Source: Pseudomonas sp. LRP2-20 (GTDB taxonomy: Bacteria; Pseudomonadota; Gammaproteobacteria; Pseudomonadales; Pseudomonadaceae). From it: a DNA stretch of 64,000 nucleotides. Numbering within the stretch: the stretch's first letter is position 1; each line of letters starts with the position of its first letter. Shown one piece after another: positions 28,318 to 36,637 of the stretch. Under the pieces are notes generated by a model. That model was not told the DNA's origin and made no database searches. It saw only the letters and a program-made list of their open reading frames with translations. The position numbers were made by a program, and so were the translations under genes. The stretch lies in the NCBI RefSeq assembly GCF_024349685.1, contig NZ_AP025944.1, positions 1,184,001 to 1,248,000 of the forward strand, in the 5' to 3' direction.

Positions 28318-29209
28318 CGAAGGCCCCCAGGCGCTTGACGATGGACAGATACACGGCAATCAGCACGATCGGCACCAGCGTGAACGCCGCAGCCATCGGC
28401 ATGTTGCCGATCGCCCCTTGCTGGGCATAGACCATGCTGCCGATGAAATAGCCCGGAGGGCCGACCAGCTGCGGGACGATGAAGTCGCCCAGGGTCAGCG
28501 AGAAGGTGAAGATCGAGCCGGCGGCAATCCCGGGGATCGACAGCGGCAAAATAACCTGCAGGAACGTTTGCCCGGGCCGGGCACCCAGGTCTGCCGAAGC
28601 CTGCAGCAACGACGGCGGCAGGCGCTCCAGCGAGGCCTGGATCGGCAGGATCATGAATGGCAGCCAGATGTACACGAACACCATGAAGCGCCCCAGGTGC
28701 GAGGTCGACAGCGTGCTGCCGCCAACGCCAGGCACCGCCAGCACGGCTTGCAGCAGGGCGTCCAGGTGCAGCTGCTGGACGAACCACTGGGCCACCCCGC
28801 CCTTGGCCAGCAGCAGGGTCCAGGCATAGGTCTTGACGATGTAGCTGGCCCACATCGGCATCATCACCGCGATGTAGAAAAACGCCTTGGTCTTGCCGCT
28901 GGTGTAGCGCGCCATGTAGTAGGCGATCGGGAAGGCCAGCACCGCACTGGCCAGCGATACGGCCACGGCCATGGTCAGGGTGCGCAGGATGATGTCGAAG
29001 TTGGACGGGTTGAACAGCGCGGCGAAGTTGCCCAGGGTCAGCTCCGGGGTAACTGCCATGGTGAAGTCGTCGAAGGTGTAGAAGCCTTGCCACAGCAAGC
29101 TGAGCAGCGAGCCCAGGTAGATGGCGCCGAACCAGGTCAGCGGGGGGATCAGCAGCAGTGCCAGGTAAAGGTTGGGGCGCCGGTACAGCAGGTCGGATAG
29201 GCGGCGCAT
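28307..29209 (-). CDS. ydcU: Polyamine-type ABC transporter permease (first)
   Basis: A 300-residue permease of the PotB/YdcU group, with helices near 20-45, 85-110, 125-145 and later, and the coupling loop [20 protein letters not shown]. It forms the channel with the second permease. It begins one base after the ATPase gene stops. Confidence 0.88.
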   Translation of the reverse strand: MRRLSDLLYRRPNLYLALLLIPPLTWFGAIYLGSLLSLLWQGFYTFDDFTMAVTPELTLGNFAALFNPSNFDIILRTLTMAVAVSLASAVLAFPIAYYMARYTSGKTKAFFYIAVMMPMWASYIVKTYAWTLLLAKGGVAQWFVQQLHLDALLQAVLAVPGVGGSTLSTSHLGRFMVFVYIWLPFMILPIQASLERLPPSLLQASADLGARPGQTFLQVILPLSIPGIAAGSIFTFSLTLGDFIVPQLVGPPGYFIGSMVYAQQGAIGNMPMAAAFTLVPIVLIAVYLSIVKRLGAFDAL

Positions 29210-29210
29210 G

Positions 29211-30251
29211 TCAGCGGACCTCTGCCTGCACGGTTTCCTGCAGCGCGGTCATGGCTTCGCGTGGCCAGCGCACCTGCACCTGCTGGCCGGCCTGCCAGGG
29301 CCGTGGCTGCTCCTGCCAGCGGTCGTTGGCGTGGCTCACTGCCAGAAGCTGGCCGCTGTCCAGTTGTACCTCGTAGCGGGTGGCGCTGCCCTGATACTGG
29401 ACGTCGCGCAGCAGGCCACTGAGCTGAACGTCTTGCGCCTGGCCTGGCTGGTCCACCAGGCGGATATGCTCGGGGCGAATGGAAAACGGCGAGCGACTGC
29501 CTCTGAGGCGTTCGGCGAGGTCGCCACGGATGACGTTGGAGGTGCCGACGAACTCGGCGACGAAGGTGGTCGCGGGCTTCATGTACAGGTTGCGTGGCGT
29601 GTCGACCTGCTCGATGCGGCCACGGTTGAATACCGCTACCCGGTCCGACATCGACAGCGCTTCGGTCTGGTCGTGGGTAACGAAGATGAACGTGATGCCC
29701 AGCTGGCGCTGCAGCTTCTTCAATTCGCCCTGCATCTGTTCGCGCAGCTTCAGGTCGAGCGCGCCCAGCGGTTCGTCCAGCAGCAGCACCCGTGGCCGGT
29801 TGACCAGCGCGCGGGCCAGGGCCACGCGCTGGCGCTGGCCGCCAGAGAGTTGCGCCGGTTTGCGTTCGCCGTAACCGGCCAGGGCGACCATGGCCAACGC
29901 TTCTTCGGCGCGCGCCAAGCGTTCGGCCTTGGCCACGCCCTTGACCTTGAGGCCATAGGCGATGTTGTCGCGCACGTTCATGTGCGGGAACAGGGCGTAG
30001 TCCTGGAACACCGTGTTGACGTCGCGCTGGTAGGGCGGCACGCCAGCGGCCTCGACGCCATGGATGCGGATCGAGCCGCTGTTGGGTTGCTCGAAGCCGG
30101 CGATCAGGCGCAGGCAGGTGGTCTTGCCCGAGCCCGAAGGGCCTAGCATGGAGAAAAATTCGCCGTCTTCGATATCGATACTGACCTGGTCGACGGCCTT
30201 GACCTCGCCGAAGGTGCGGGAAACCTGGGTGAACTGGACGGCTAGGGGCAT
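29211..30251 (-). CDS. ydcT: Polyamine-type ABC transporter ATPase
   Basis: A 346-residue ATPase of the PotA/YdcT group. Walker A is GPSGSGKTT (residues 37-45), the signature is LSGGQRQRVALARAL, Walker B is VLLLDEPLGALD and the H-loop is FVTHDQTEALSMSDR. A C-terminal TOBE domain (about 270-340) is present, where PotA proteins receive regulation. It sits between the binding-protein gene, from which a REP pair separates it, and the permeases. Confidence 0.9.
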   Translation of the reverse strand: MPLAVQFTQVSRTFGEVKAVDQVSIDIEDGEFFSMLGPSGSGKTTCLRLIAGFEQPNSGSIRIHGVEAAGVPPYQRDVNTVFQDYALFPHMNVRDNIAYGLKVKGVAKAERLARAEEALAMVALAGYGERKPAQLSGGQRQRVALARALVNRPRVLLLDEPLGALDLKLREQMQGELKKLQRQLGITFIFVTHDQTEALSMSDRVAVFNRGRIEQVDTPRNLYMKPATTFVAEFVGTSNVIRGDLAERLRGSRSPFSIRPEHIRLVDQPGQAQDVQLSGLLRDVQYQGSATRYEVQLDSGQLLAVSHANDRWQEQPRPWQAGQQVQVRWPREAMTALQETVQAEVR

Positions 30252-30279
30252 TGCATTGGCTCCGTTCGATTCCTGTCTT

Positions 30280-30391
30280 CTGCACGGGCCTCTTCGCGGG
30301 GCAAGCCCGCTCCCACAGGACTCTCACAACCTTCAGGCCAGTGATATTTCTGTGGGAGCGGGCTTGCCCCGCGAAGAGGCCAGAACAGGCT
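30280..30391. repeat. Inverted REP pair inside the polyamine operon
   Basis: Arms gcctcttcgcggggcaagcc and its inverse ggcttgccccgcgaagaggc, about 45 bases apart, lie between the binding-protein and ATPase genes. In the mRNA they would fold into a stable structure and could protect the upstream binding-protein message or cut expression of the downstream genes, as REPs do in other transport operons. Confidence 0.85.
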
Positions 30392-30401
30392 TCAACCGGC
30401 C

Positions 30402-31553
30402 TCAGCGCCCGCCCATGATCGCAATGTAATCCTGGGTCCAGCGGCTATATGGCACGAACTTGCCGCCCTGGGCCTGTGGGGTTTTCCAGAAGGCGATCTT
30501 GTCGAAGTTGTCCCAGCCGTTCGTCTTGCAGCCCTCGGCACCCAGCAGCTCGCTATGGGTACAGGCGTCAGGCACTGCCGGCAACGAGCCGAACCAGGCT
30601 GCCACGTCGCCCTGCACTTTCGGCTGCAGCGACCAGTCCATCCACTTGTAGGCGCAATTGGGGTGCTTGGCCTCGCTGTGCAGCATGGTGGTGTCGGCCC
30701 AGCCGGTGGCACCTTCCTTCGGAATGGTCGAGGCCACTGGCTGGTTCTCGGCCTTCAGGCCATTGACCATGTAGCCCCACGAACTGGAGGCGACCACGCC
30801 TTCGTTCTTCACATCGCTCATCTGCACCGTGGCGTCGTGCCAGTAACGGTGGATCAGCGGTTGCTGTTGGCGCAGCAGCTCGAGCACGGCCTTGTACTGT
30901 GCTTCATTGAGCTCGTACGGGTCCTTGATGCCCAGCTCGGGTTTGGCTGATTTCAGGTACAGCGCCGCGTCGGCGATGTAGATGGGCCCGTCATACGCCT
31001 GCACGCGGCCCTTGTTCGGCTTGCCATCGGGCAGGTCCTGGGGCTCGAACACCACGCTCCAGCTGGTCGGTGCCTGCTTGAAGGTATTGGTGTTGTACAG
31101 CAGCACGTTCGGGCCCCACTGGTATGGCGTGCCGTACACCTGTTTGTCGACCACGTACCAGCCACCATTCTGCAGGCGTGGGTCGATGTGCTTCCAGTTG
31201 GGGATCAGCGCAGTGTTGATGGGCTGTACGCGCTTGCCGACGATCAGGCGCAGCGAGGCGTCGCCGGACGCGGTCACCAGGTCGTAGCCGCCCTTGGTCA
31301 TCAGGCTGACCATTTCATCGGAGGTGGCTGCGGTCTTGACGCTCACCTTGCAGCCGGTTTCCTTTTCGAAGCCGGTGACCCAGTCGTAGGCCTTGTCGCT
31401 TTCACCGCGCTCGATGTAGCCGGGCCAGGCGACGATATCCAGTTGGCCTTCGCCGGCGCCCACGGCCTTGGGCAGGTCGGCGGCCTGCAGGCCGGCGCTG
31501 GCCAGCAACGCGCCGGTCATGGCGCCGAGCAATGCGGTCTTGTGCACTGACAT
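30402..31553 (-). CDS. ydcS: Polyamine-type ABC transporter substrate-binding protein
   Basis: A 383-residue periplasmic protein with signal peptide ending GLQAADLPK (about residue 24) and the type II binding fold of PotD/PotF/YdcS (LDIVAWPGYIERGE, KTAATSDEMVSLMTKGGYDLVTAS). It binds putrescine-like amines. It is the first gene of the operon; the 210-base gap to the divergent DUF533 gene must hold its promoter. Confidence 0.88.
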   Translation of the reverse strand: MSVHKTALLGAMTGALLASAGLQAADLPKAVGAGEGQLDIVAWPGYIERGESDKAYDWVTGFEKETGCKVSVKTAATSDEMVSLMTKGGYDLVTASGDASLRLIVGKRVQPINTALIPNWKHIDPRLQNGGWYVVDKQVYGTPYQWGPNVLLYNTNTFKQAPTSWSVVFEPQDLPDGKPNKGRVQAYDGPIYIADAALYLKSAKPELGIKDPYELNEAQYKAVLELLRQQQPLIHRYWHDATVQMSDVKNEGVVASSSWGYMVNGLKAENQPVASTIPKEGATGWADTTMLHSEAKHPNCAYKWMDWSLQPKVQGDVAAWFGSLPAVPDACTHSELLGAEGCKTNGWDNFDKIAFWKTPQAQGGKFVPYSRWTQDYIAIMGGR

Positions 31554-31769
31554 GGTGTTCCCTCTTCTTGGAGATCTTGGTCGGGGCAGTCGTCAAGAAA
31601 GCAGTGAAGCAATGGTTATAAGCGTAGTCGCCTGTGCGAGTGGTTGGCGATCACGAGTCTAGTTGGCTTTTTGCCAGCTAATGCAACATCCGGAAGCAAA
31701 TCCTGGCGTGGCCGTTCACGTGCCAAGCCTTACGCTGGGCTTTCCCTTTCGTACCGTGGAGACATGCAC

Positions 31770-32456
31770 ATGAACACTCGGGGCCTGCTCGATCAATTGC
31801 TCAAATCCGGCCAGGAACTGCTCAACAAGCAGTCCGGGGCGGGCAAGCCGTCGGCTGGCGCCGGTGGGCTGGGTAGCCTGCTCTCCGGTGCCGGCACAGG
31901 CGCCTTGGGGGCGGGTGCGCTGGGCCTGTTGCTGGGCAGCAAGAAAGCCCGCAAGTATGGCGGCAAGGTGCTCACTTACGGTGGCCTGGCGGCGCTGGGC
32001 GTGCTGGCCTACAAGGCCTATGGCAACTGGCAGGCGCGCCAGGGCACAGGGCAGGGCGCCGAGCCGCAGACCCTCGATCGCCTGCCGCCAGCCCAGGCCG
32101 AACAGCACAGCCAGGCGGTGCTGCGCGCATTGGTGGCAGCGGCCAAGTCCGATGGCCATATCGATCAGCGCGAGCGGGCCCTGATCGAAGGTGAATTCAC
32201 CCGCCTGGACAGCGATCGCGAGCTGCAGCACTGGCTGCACGATGAGCTGAACAAGCCGTTGGACCCTGCCGAAGTCGCCCGCGCTGCGCAAACGCCGGAG
32301 ATGGCTGCCGAGATGTACCTGGCCAGCGTGATGATGGTCGATCAGGAAAACTTCATGGAGCGCGCCTACCTCGACGAACTGGCCCGCCAGCTGCGCCTCG
32401 ACCCGGCCCTGCGCCAGGAACTGGAGAGCCAGGTACGGCTTGCCGCAGCCCAATGA
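31770..32456 (+). CDS. DUF533/YebE family membrane protein
   Basis: A 228-residue protein starting MNTRGLLDQLLKSGQELL, then a glycine-rich membrane stretch (about residues 30-75, GLGSLLSGAGTGALGAGALG and GGLAALGVLAYKAYG) and a TerB-like helical domain (about 105-220, with AAAKSDGHIDQRERALIEGE). E. coli YebE is induced by envelope stress; its function is unknown. Two ATGs exist at 31764 and 31770; the second has the better distance to GTGGAGA. Confidence 0.8.
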   Translation: MNTRGLLDQLLKSGQELLNKQSGAGKPSAGAGGLGSLLSGAGTGALGAGALGLLLGSKKARKYGGKVLTYGGLAALGVLAYKAYGNWQARQGTGQGAEPQTLDRLPPAQAEQHSQAVLRALVAAAKSDGHIDQRERALIEGEFTRLDSDRELQHWLHDELNKPLDPAEVARAAQTPEMAAEMYLASVMMVDQENFMERAYLDELARQLRLDPALRQELESQVRLAAAQ

Positions 32457-32584
32457 ACTGGCAAATGGCCTGTCCGCCAGCGATAGAGGCCTGAATACCT
32501 CGTATTTCAGCCGCAAAAGCGTAGGAAGCCTGGGCTATACTTCGGCGATTTTTCCCGCTCGTTGTGAATTCCTGAGGGCTGAAT

Positions 32585-34207
32585 GTGAAGAACTGGACCT
32601 TGCGCCAACGGATCCTGGCAAGTTTCGCCGTGATCATCGCCATCATGCTGCTGATGATCGTAGCCGCCTACTCGCGGCTGGTGACGATCGAAAGTGCCGA
32701 GGAAGCGGTGGGGACAGACAGCATTCCAGGTGTTTACTACAGCTCGATGATCCGCAGCGCCTGGGTCGACAGCTACGTCACCAGCCAGCAGCTGGTGGGC
32801 CTGTCCAACCGCCGCGAAATCACCCAGGCCGACATGGAGCTGTTCAAGAGCTTCGAGGATCGCCTCAAGCAGTACATGGCCAGCTACCAGGGCACCATCC
32901 AGGACACCGACGACCAGGAGCGTTTCGACACGTTCATCAAGCTCGAAGAAAACTACCTGAAGGTGGTCGGCCAGGTACTCGACGCCTACCGCCAGCACAA
33001 CTACGCCGAAGCCGAGCGGCTGATCGGCGAGGTGCTCACCCCGGCCTGGGTGGACGGGCGCAAGCACCTGAACACGGTGATCGAGCACAACCGCCAGTCT
33101 GCGGACGCCGCCACCCACGAAATTGTCAGTGCCGTGAGCACCGCCAAGGGCAGCATGATGGTCTCGCTGCTGCTGGCGATCATTGCCGCCGGTATCTGCG
33201 GCCTGCTGCTGATGCGCGCCATTACCGCGCCGGTGCAACGCGTGGTACATGCCCTCGACAAACTGCGCTCGGGCGACCTCAGCATGCGCCTGAGCCTGGA
33301 CCGCAAGGATGAGTTCGGCGCCATCGAAAGCGGCTTCAACGAAATGGCCGAAGCGTTGGCCAACCTCGTGGCCCAGGCGCAGCGCTCTTCGGTGCAGGTG
33401 ACCACCTCGGTCACCGAGATTGCCGCCACCTCCAAGCAACAGCAGGCCACCGCCACCGAAACGGCCGCCACCACCACCGAGATCGGCGCCACCTCGCGTG
33501 AAATCGCCGCCACCTCGCGCGACCTGGTGCGCACCATGACCGAGGTCACCTCCGCCGCCGACCAGGCCTCCAGCCTGGCCGGCTCCGGCCAGCAGGGCCT
33601 GGCGCGCATGGAAGAGACCATGCACCAGGTGATGGGCGCCGCCGACCTGGTCAACGCCAAGCTGGGGATCCTCAACGAAAAGGCCAGCAACATCACGCAG
33701 ATGGTGGTGACCATCGTCAAGGTGGCCGACCAGACCAACCTGCTTTCGCTCAATGCCGCCATCGAGGCGGAAAAGGCCGGTGAATATGGCCGTGGTTTTG
33801 CCGTGGTTGCCACTGAGGTGCGGCGCCTGGCCGACCAGACGGCCGTGGCCACCTACGACATCGAGCAGATGGTGCGGGAAATCCAGTCGGCGGTGTCGGC
33901 CGGGGTGATGGGCATGGACAAGTTCTCCGAAGAAGTGCGCCGCGGCATGTTCGAGGTGCAGCAGGTGGGCGAACAACTGAGCCAGATCATTCACCAGGTG
34001 CAGGCCCTGGCACCGCGTGTGCTGATGGTCAATGAGGGCATGCAGGCCCAGGCCACCGGTGCCGAGCAGATCAACCAGGCCCTGGCCCAGCTCAGCGATG
34101 CCAGCACCCAGACGGTGGAATCGCTGCGCCAGGCCAGCTTCGCCATCGATGAGCTGAGCCAGGTGGCCGCCGGCCTGCGCGGTGGTGTATCGCGCTTCAA
34201 AGTCTGA
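32585..34207 (+). CDS. wspA: Surface-sensing methyl-accepting protein WspA
   Basis: A 540-residue receptor: a membrane helix near residues 10-30, a periplasmic four-helix-bundle domain (about 31-190), a second helix near 192-212, HAMP (about 213-265) and a long cytoplasmic signalling coiled coil with the tip [20 protein letters not shown]. Wsp signals surface contact or envelope stress to WspR. It uses a GTG start at 32585 after GAGGGC; TATACT at 32536 is a possible -10 box. First of the seven wsp genes in the order known from P. aeruginosa and P. fluorescens. Confidence 0.93.
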   Translation: MKNWTLRQRILASFAVIIAIMLLMIVAAYSRLVTIESAEEAVGTDSIPGVYYSSMIRSAWVDSYVTSQQLVGLSNRREITQADMELFKSFEDRLKQYMASYQGTIQDTDDQERFDTFIKLEENYLKVVGQVLDAYRQHNYAEAERLIGEVLTPAWVDGRKHLNTVIEHNRQSADAATHEIVSAVSTAKGSMMVSLLLAIIAAGICGLLLMRAITAPVQRVVHALDKLRSGDLSMRLSLDRKDEFGAIESGFNEMAEALANLVAQAQRSSVQVTTSVTEIAATSKQQQATATETAATTTEIGATSREIAATSRDLVRTMTEVTSAADQASSLAGSGQQGLARMEETMHQVMGAADLVNAKLGILNEKASNITQMVVTIVKVADQTNLLSLNAAIEAEKAGEYGRGFAVVATEVRRLADQTAVATYDIEQMVREIQSAVSAGVMGMDKFSEEVRRGMFEVQQVGEQLSQIIHQVQALAPRVLMVNEGMQAQATGAEQINQALAQLSDASTQTVESLRQASFAIDELSQVAAGLRGGVSRFKV

Positions 34208-34212
34208 TCACC

Positions 34213-34719
34213 ATGACCAACCTGCATCCCTACCCGGCAGCAGCGGCCAGTGCCAAGGGCACGCTGTACCTGCAGTTTCGCCTCAACCAGCAGCGCTTTG
34301 CCCTGGACGTGCGCGAAGTGATCGAAGTGCTGCCGCGTCGTCCGCTCAAGCCGATTGCCCAGGCGCCGGCCTGGGTGGCCGGCATCCTGGCGCATCGAGG
34401 CGTGCTGGTGCCGGTGGTCGACCTGAGTGCGCTGAGCTTTGCCCAGCCGGCAGCCGAGCGCGCCAGCACGCGCCTGGTGCTGGTGCGTTACCGGCACGAA
34501 CAAGTGCTTGGGTTGATCCTCGAGCAAGCCACCGAAACCCTGCGCTGCATGGCCGATGAGTTCCAGCCCTATGGTCTGGACAACGGCGAAGCGCGCTACC
34601 TGGGCCCGGTTCGCCAGGACGCCCAGGGCCTGCTGCAGCGGATCGTGGTGGATGACCTGCTGACGGATAGCGTGCGCGAGCTGTTGTTCCCGCACGAGCC
34701 AAGGCAGGTGACGCCATGA
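34213..34719 (+). CDS. wspB: CheW-like adaptor WspB
   Basis: A 168-residue CheW domain protein (LYLQFRLNQQRFALDVREVI, PAWVAGILAHRGVLVPVVDL) that couples receptor WspA with kinase WspE. It starts five bases after wspA and overlaps wspC by four bases. Confidence 0.92.
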   Translation: MTNLHPYPAAAASAKGTLYLQFRLNQQRFALDVREVIEVLPRRPLKPIAQAPAWVAGILAHRGVLVPVVDLSALSFAQPAAERASTRLVLVRYRHEQVLGLILEQATETLRCMADEFQPYGLDNGEARYLGPVRQDAQGLLQRIVVDDLLTDSVRELLFPHEPRQVTP

Positions 34720-35975
34720 GCGAGCGACGTTTCTTCCGCTTCCTGCAGGAGCGCATTGGCCTGGATGTCGAATCCGTGGGCGTGCCGATGGTCGAGCGGG
34801 CCCTGCGCCAGCGCTGCATCGCGCTGAATGCCGCCGATCTGGATGACTATTGGGTCCGCCTGCAGCAATCGCCGGACGAGCAACTGGCCCTGATCGAGGC
34901 TGTGATCGTTCCGGAAACCTGGTTCTTCCGCTACCCGGAATCGTTCACCGCGCTGGTCGGCCTGGCCCAGAAGCGCCTGGCCGAACTGGCCGGTGAGCGG
35001 CCGTTGCGCCTGCTCAGCCTGCCGAGCTCCACTGGCGAGGAGCCTTACTCGCTTGCCATGGCCTTGCTCGACGCCGGTATCAGCCCGTTGGATTTCCGCA
35101 TCGACGGGATCGATATCAGTCCAAGCTCTGTCGCCAAAGGCATACAGGGCTTTTATGGCCGCAACTCGTTCCGTGGCAGCGAACTGGCGTTTCGCGAGCG
35201 CCATTTCCGTGAACGCGATGACGGCCACCAGCTGGATGAACGGGTACGCCAGCAGGTGAACCTGGAGGTCGGCAACGTGCTCGATCCGGCGCTCGCCAGC
35301 CGCAATGGCCAGTACGACTTCGTGTTCTGTCGCAACCTGCTGATCTATTTCGATGTGCCGACCCAGCAGCGCGTATTCGAAGTGCTCAAGCGCCTGGCGC
35401 AGCCACAGGGCGTGCTGTTCATCGGCCCGGCCGAGGGCAGTCTGCTGGCGCGGTTGGGGATGCGGCCGTTGGGGATCGCCCAGTCGTTTGCCTACGTTCG
35501 GCAACCGGCGGATGAGCCCGCCGTGCCGGCCCTGCCGTTAAGTCGTGTGGCGCAACCCGTGGCCCCAAGTCGGCCACGGCCCGTGCCTGCACCACCTGCG
35601 CGGCCGCTGCGTGCAATTGCGCCTGCACCTTCGGCAGCGCCCCCGCGCGAGAGCGAGAGCGAAAGCGAGTTGCTGGCCAGTATCGCGCGCCAGGCCAATG
35701 CCGGCGACAGCGCCCAGGCTCGCGCCAGTTGCCAGCGCTATCTGCGCCAGTTTGCACCCAAGGCCCAGGTCTACTACTGGCTGGGGCTGCTCAGCGATAC
35801 CGAAGGCGATGCGCAACAGGCGCTGACCCATTACCGCAAGGCACTGTACCTGGAGCCTCAGCACCCTGAGGCATTGCTGCACCTGGCCACGCTGCTGGCG
35901 GCCCAGGGCGACGAAGTCGGTGCCCGCCGCCTGCAGGAGCGCGCGGCACGGGTTGGTCGGGAGTCTGAACGATGA
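34716..35975 (+). CDS. wspC: CheR-type methyltransferase WspC with TPR tail
   Basis: A 419-residue protein. The CheR part (about 1-275) has the helical N-domain, LRLLSLPSSTGEEPYSLAMA for AdoMet binding and YDFVFCRNLLIYFD. A proline/alanine-rich linker (about 275-320) joins it to a TPR-like C-terminal domain (about 345-410, VYYWLGLLSDTEGDAQQALT). It methylates glutamates of WspA and so sets sensitivity. Four-base overlaps occur at both ends. Confidence 0.93.
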   Translation: MSERRFFRFLQERIGLDVESVGVPMVERALRQRCIALNAADLDDYWVRLQQSPDEQLALIEAVIVPETWFFRYPESFTALVGLAQKRLAELAGERPLRLLSLPSSTGEEPYSLAMALLDAGISPLDFRIDGIDISPSSVAKGIQGFYGRNSFRGSELAFRERHFRERDDGHQLDERVRQQVNLEVGNVLDPALASRNGQYDFVFCRNLLIYFDVPTQQRVFEVLKRLAQPQGVLFIGPAEGSLLARLGMRPLGIAQSFAYVRQPADEPAVPALPLSRVAQPVAPSRPRPVPAPPARPLRAIAPAPSAAPPRESESESELLASIARQANAGDSAQARASCQRYLRQFAPKAQVYYWLGLLSDTEGDAQQALTHYRKALYLEPQHPEALLHLATLLAAQGDEVGARRLQERAARVGRESER

Positions 35976-36637
35976 AAGGCGAACAGGCGATGGAGCTGCT
36001 GGCCCAGGACGATGAGCGCATCGACGACTGCTGGAACCGCATCGGCGTACACGGCAACAAGCAATGCCCGTTGCTGGAGCGGCATATTCATTGCCGCAAC
36101 TGCGAAGTCTACGCGGCGGCGGCCACGCGCCTGCTCGACCGCTATGCACTGATCGAAGCCGACCTGGCGCATGTAGATACCCCCGTCGAAACCAGCGCCG
36201 GGCGCTCGCTGCTGCTGTTCCGCCTGGGCGAGGAGTGGCTTGCTCTGGCCACTGCCAGCCTGGCCGAGATCGCCCCCCTGCAGCCGGTGCATTCGTTGCC
36301 GCATCAGCGCTCTCGGGTGCTGCAAGGCGTAGCCAACGTGCGCGGTGCGCTGGTGCCGTGCCTGTCGCTGGGCGACCTGCTGGGTGTGGAACGCTTGTCC
36401 GAGCCTGCGCGCAGCGGTCGGGTGATGCCGCGCATGCTGATCCTGGCGCCGTCAGGTGGGCCTGTGGTGATGGCCGTGGATGAGATCGATGGCATTCACC
36501 GCCTCGATGCCGCGCAGCAGGGCGCTAGCGAGGATGCCGCGCCGTTCACTGCCGCGGTATTGCAGTGGCGCGGGCGCAGCGTGCGGGTGCTGGACGATCA
36601 ACAATTACTGTCTGCCGTGCAGCGGAGCCTGTCATGA
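35972..36637 (+). CDS. wspD: CheW-like adaptor WspD
   Basis: A 221-residue second CheW protein of the pathway. It has an N-terminal extension with cysteines and histidines (NKQCPLLERHIHCRNCEVY, about residues 29-50) before the CheW domain (from about 75). That extension is usual for WspD but unexplained; a metal site is possible. It overlaps both neighbours by four bases. Confidence 0.9.
   Translation: MKGEQAMELLAQDDERIDDCWNRIGVHGNKQCPLLERHIHCRNCEVYAAAATRLLDRYALIEADLAHVDTPVETSAGRSLLLFRLGEEWLALATASLAEIAPLQPVHSLPHQRSRVLQGVANVRGALVPCLSLGDLLGVERLSEPARSGRVMPRMLILAPSGGPVVMAVDEIDGIHRLDAAQQGASEDAAPFTAAVLQWRGRSVRVLDDQQLLSAVQRSLS

Noticed and set aside
26464..28338. Open frame of 624 codons on the plus strand
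   Set aside because: Antisense of the dehydrogenase and permease genes, with shadow-like composition.
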